Shown piece by piece: positions 57,035 to 60,000 of a stretch of 60,000 nucleotides of DNA (the stretch's first letter is position 1; each line of letters starts with the position of its first letter). The translations under genes and the position numbers were made by a program. The notes under the pieces are model-generated. The model was not told where the DNA came from. It ran no database searches and saw only the letters and a list, made by a program, of their open reading frames with translations. Source of the DNA: Tubulanus polymorphus. Taxonomy: Eukaryota > Nemertea > Palaeonemertea > Tubulaniformes > Tubulanidae. Where the stretch lies: contig NC_134036.1 of assembly GCF_964204645.1 (NCBI RefSeq), forward strand, positions 746,001-806,000, read 5' to 3'.

Positions 57035-57067
57035 CTGAAATAAAAACAGTTAATGATTTCCACTACG

Positions 57068-57131
57068 ATTATCGGATTTAAGTTATTGTCTTAATTCGAC
57101 AGCTCCCCGACAGTTATTCAAATCCGATAAT
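57068..57131. repeat. hairpin, ATTATCGGATTT arms
   Basis: ATTATCGGATTT (57068-57079) and its exact inverse (57120-57131), with further partial pairing inward (agttattgtc / gacagttatt). Either a structured transcript end or a tiny foldback element. Confidence 0.5.
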
Positions 57132-57483
57132 GTGGGTCTTCAACCTCAAATGCGTTGCATATGCATTCCCCAATCGACAATTATGCGTGGTTTATCTTTA
57201 CGAAATGGAGGCAAGCTACAGCCTTGCTTGACTCCCTACTTATGAAATAAATGAAAAGACTTGAAAAGAAAAGGCAATAATTAAATAGATCTAAATTCTA
57301 GATTCCTCCATAAATTTAAAGCTAAGATTATTTCCTTCTTTCCTGATAATAAAACTGGACAGAGATATCTTAATTCATCGCAAAAAACAAACGAAAAGAG
57401 CCAATTTTTGGCTATGAACAGAACTTAATAAATAGAGCCAACCAGGCAAAATAAAATGGATTAAATACATTAATGTCATTCAG

Positions 57484-57489
57484 TTTATT
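57484..57489 (-). terminator. possible polyadenylation signal for the gene ending at 57968
   Basis: AATAAA on the minus strand, 480 bp past the stop codon. Other AATAAA-like words occur in this AT-rich stretch, so the choice is tentative. Confidence 0.25.
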
Positions 57490-57967
57490 AAATAAATACA
57501 TAATAAGACGATTACAAAATCTATAATGATTATAAATGCTTTATGAATTCAATTCCTTTAGAATATGTATTTATCTTATTTACACATATATTACAAATCC
57601 ATCGCCATCGTGTGATCACCGATATCTCTTTATAAATCTACAGCTTGGACCTTGCACCCCCCCAGCCTGTATCTGGCACCCCTCAACTTGGACCTTGTAC
57701 TCATCAGAAATTATCATAATCCACACTTCAGACACTTTTAATCGAAAATGAACTACAAACACCAGATATTAGACATTTGGCAAGCACGCTTTCAAAAACT
57801 GATTGTCCAAACTTCAAACTAAAACTGGAAATGTCTGTAAGGCTAGTTAAAGAGTGTCCAGGCTAGAGGGGTGGCAGGTTCCAGGGCAGAGATTCATAAT
57901 TACATAGAACACAAGTAAAGCAGATGCTTATCTTCCGAAACTCACTCCTAATAATTTCAGCGGTAAA

Positions 57968-58183
57968 TTACTCGAAATCTTTGATAACTTTTTTGATGAT
58001 TTTGCGAGTAGATTTTCGTACTTGAGCTTCGACTGTCGGTTCTTTCTCTTTCGGCGGTTGCATTTTGAAATTACGAGCCGGTTTCAACACGATCTTCGTC
58101 GTAGGTTTCAACAGTTTCCGTGGCGACGATGAAGGCAACTGAATGTTGCTATGGAAATCCTCGGGATTGTCGTCGATAGCAAC
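57968..58183 (-). CDS. terminal exon, basic Lys/Arg-rich C-terminus, unrecognised protein
   Basis: The acceptor is GATTTGCTAATTTCAG-like (ttgctaatttcag) and the exon is 216 bp, phase 0, with 71 codons and TAA at 57968-57970. It encodes VAIDDNPEDFHSNIQLPSSS, then a Pro/Lys-rich segment (PRKLLKPTTKIVLKPARNFK) and ends VRKSTRKIIKKVIKDFE. Codons favour CGA/CGT and GTC/ATC, unlike the AT-rich flanks. The acidic start, Ser-Pro motif and basic tail suggest a disordered nuclear or cytoskeletal protein C-terminus, but this is inference. The preceding exon is probably 59810-59868, and the intron between them is almost wholly a tandem array. Confidence 0.68.
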   Translation of the reverse strand, partial: VAIDDNPEDFHSNIQLPSSSPRKLLKPTTKIVLKPARNFKMQPPKEKEPTVEAQVRKSTRKIIKKVIKDFE

Positions 58184-58257
58184 CTGAAATTAGCAATGAT
58201 GTAAAAATTTAAAAAGAGATAGCAAAATATCCTTTTTGACCACTTAAAAGGATAATG

Positions 58258-59700
58258 ATTTGACACCAAATAGGGGTGGAATTTTACCGGTCTCAATTTT
58301 ACCGCAGTAAGAGACAGAATCTACTGTATTTCACAAACTCTTACTCAGTATTTGACACCAACTCGGGGTGGAATTTTACCGGTCTCAACTTTACCGCAGT
58401 AGAGACAGAATCTACTGTATTTCACAAACTCTTACTCAGTATTTGACACCAACTCGGGGTAGAATTTTACCGGTCTCAACTTTACCGCAGTAGAGACAGA
58501 GTCTACTGTATTTCACAAACTCTTACTCAGTATTTGACACCAACTCGGGGTAGAATTTTACCGGTCTCAACTTTACCGCAGTAAGAGACAGAGTCTACTG
58601 TATTTCACAAACTCTTACTCAGTATTTGACACCAACTCGGGGTAGAATTTTACCGGTCTCAACTTTACCGCAGTAGAGACAGAGTCTACTGTATTTCACA
58701 AACTCTTACTCAGTATTTGACACCAACTCGGGGTAGAATTTTACAGGTCTCAACTTTACCGCAGTAAGAGACAGAATCTACTGTATTTCACAAACTCTTA
58801 CTCAGTATTTGACACCAACTCGGGGTGGAATTTTACCGGTCTCAACTTTACCGCAGTAGAGACAGAATCTACTGTATTTCACAAACTCTTACTCAGTATT
58901 TGACACCAACTCGGGGTAGAATTTTACCGGTCTCAACTTTACCGCAGTAAGAGACAGAGTCTACTGTATTTCACAAACTCTTACTCAGTATTTGACACCA
59001 ACTCGGGGTAGAATTTTACCGGTCTCAACTTTACCGCAGTAGAGACAGAGTCTACTGTATTTCACAAACTCTTACTCAGTATTTGACACCAACTCGGGGT
59101 AGAATTTTACAGGTCTCAACTTTACCGCAGTAAGAGACAGAGTCTACTGTATTTCAAAAACTCTTACTCAGTATTTGACACCAACTCGGGGTAGAATTTT
59201 ACAGGTCTCAACTTTACCGCAGTAAGAGACAGAGTCTACTGTATTTCACAAACTCTTACTCAGTATTTGGCACCAACTCGGGGTAGAATTTTACCGGTCT
59301 CAACTTTACCGCAGTAAGAGACAGAGTCTACTGTATTTCACAAACTCTTACTCAGTATTTGACACCAACTCGGGGTAGAATTTTACCGGTCTCAACTTTA
59401 CCGCAGTAAGAGACAGAGTCTACTGTATTTCACAAACTCTTACTCGGTATTTGACACCAACTCGGGGTAGAATTTTACCGGTCTCAACTTTACCGCAGTA
59501 GAGACAGAGTCTACTGTATTTCAAAAACTCTTACTCAGTATTTGACACCAACTCGGGGTAGAATTTTACAGGTCTCAACTTTACCGCAGTAAGAGACAGA
59601 GTCTACTGTATTTCACAAACTCTTACTCAGTATTTGACACCAACTCGGGGTAGAATTTTACCGGTCTCAACTTTACCGCAGTAAGAGACAGAGTCTACCG
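58258..59700. repeat. 91/92-bp minisatellite inside an intron, ~16 copies
   Basis: Unit: gacaccaactcggggtagaa, ttttaccggtctcaacttta, ccgcagtaagagacagagtc, tactgtatttcacaaactct, tactcagtattt. Variants are g/a at 'ggtRgaa', c/a at 'ttacMggt', and gtaagagac or gtagagac (the 1-bp length difference). The leftmost copy is most diverged (gacaccaaataggggt). Variants recur in patterns, so multi-unit duplication is likely. No splice or coding role is visible in the unit. Confidence 0.96.
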
Positions 59701-59809
59701 TTATTTCACAATATCTAACATTCAACAACAACATTCAGAATTCTAATAAAAGCTAAAATGCACACAACATCTAATAGCAAACTGAAACTTTATCTACACA
59801 ATAAATAAC

Positions 59810-59868
59810 CTCCGGATTAACCAATTCAGGATATTGGTTATTTTCACTAAAATCTGGTGTAGATATAG
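59810..59868 (-). CDS. probable short exon upstream of 57968-58183
   Basis: The minus strand reads (G)CT ATA TCT..., encoding ISTPDFSENNQYPELVNPE, 59 bp. It is bounded by a pyrimidine-rich tract ending TCTAAAG and a weak donor, CCGGAG|GTTATT. It starts in phase 1 and ends in phase 0, matching the phase-0 start of the exon at 58183. The join reads VNPE-VAIDDNPE, a continuous acidic stretch. The donor is weak, so an alternative boundary is possible. Confidence 0.42.
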
Positions 59869-59924
59869 CTTTAGATAAGTGATCATAACATGCAAGAGTG
59901 AGCAAGCAAAAGAGAAACAGGGAG

Positions 59925-60000
59925 AGAGGAGAGCGTGGGGAGAGAGGGTGAGGAGGGAGAGGGTGTGGGGAGAGAGGGTGAGGGGAGAGAGGGTGAGTAG
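59925..60000. repeat. purine-rich GGGAGAGAGGGTGAG repeat, runs off the window
   Basis: Several copies of gggagagagggtgagg. On the minus strand it forms the pyrimidine tract upstream of the exon at 59868. Confidence 0.85.

Overview
This looks like non-coding-dominated nuclear DNA from an animal, most likely a marine invertebrate. It is AT-rich, has no bacterial operon layout, and carries small isolated reading frames bounded by eukaryotic splice sites. It is packed with microsatellites, minisatellites and short inverted-repeat elements. CpG is not obviously depleted, and GTAAGT/GTGAGT donors and pyrimidine-rich CAG acceptors are visible. The phylum cannot be fixed from the sequence; a lophotrochozoan or similar genome is my guess only. 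No gene could be named with confidence and no conserved enzyme domain was recognised.

The best coding evidence is at the two ends. On the minus strand, 57968-58183 is a terminal exon with a clean acceptor, probably joined to a short exon at 59810-59868 across an intron filled by a 91/92-bp tandem array. A second minus-strand terminal exon lies at 55957-56105. At 2663-2781 a minus-strand exon carries a Kozak-like ATG, a signal-peptide-like sequence and a GTAAGT donor. Weaker plus-strand exon candidates lie at 10269-10379, 33685-33902, 41632-41805 and 43381-43479. Weaker minus-strand candidates lie at 10491-10632, 22280-22606, 28334-28561 and 37581-37846.

Most of the rest is repeats. About 25 tandem arrays have unit lengths of 2, 3, 9, 20, 20, 21, 25, 27, 30, 41, 44, 46, 47, 90, 91/92 and about 112 bp. 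At least seven dispersed families occur, several with terminal inverted repeats. Two of these families begin with GGGCCC-type ends, and several copies are flanked by CAG or CTG. One family (M2) has given rise to a 47-bp array at 11518-12400 and probably to a 25-bp array at 55285-55390. One M2 copy sits inside another foldback element at 45367-45498. That foldback element carries a hammerhead-ribozyme-like core similar to those reported for Penelope-like retroelements.

No plasmid, phage, CRISPR, rRNA or convincing tRNA was found. The most original material is the life history of the M2 family (dispersed element, nested insertion, two tandem expansions), the 117-bp higher-order repeat built from 9-mers at 46801-47215, and the hammerhead-like palindrome. 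Many of the weak exon calls could be chance: open frames of 50-100 codons occur on both strands here, so only splice-bounded frames are given more than low weight.
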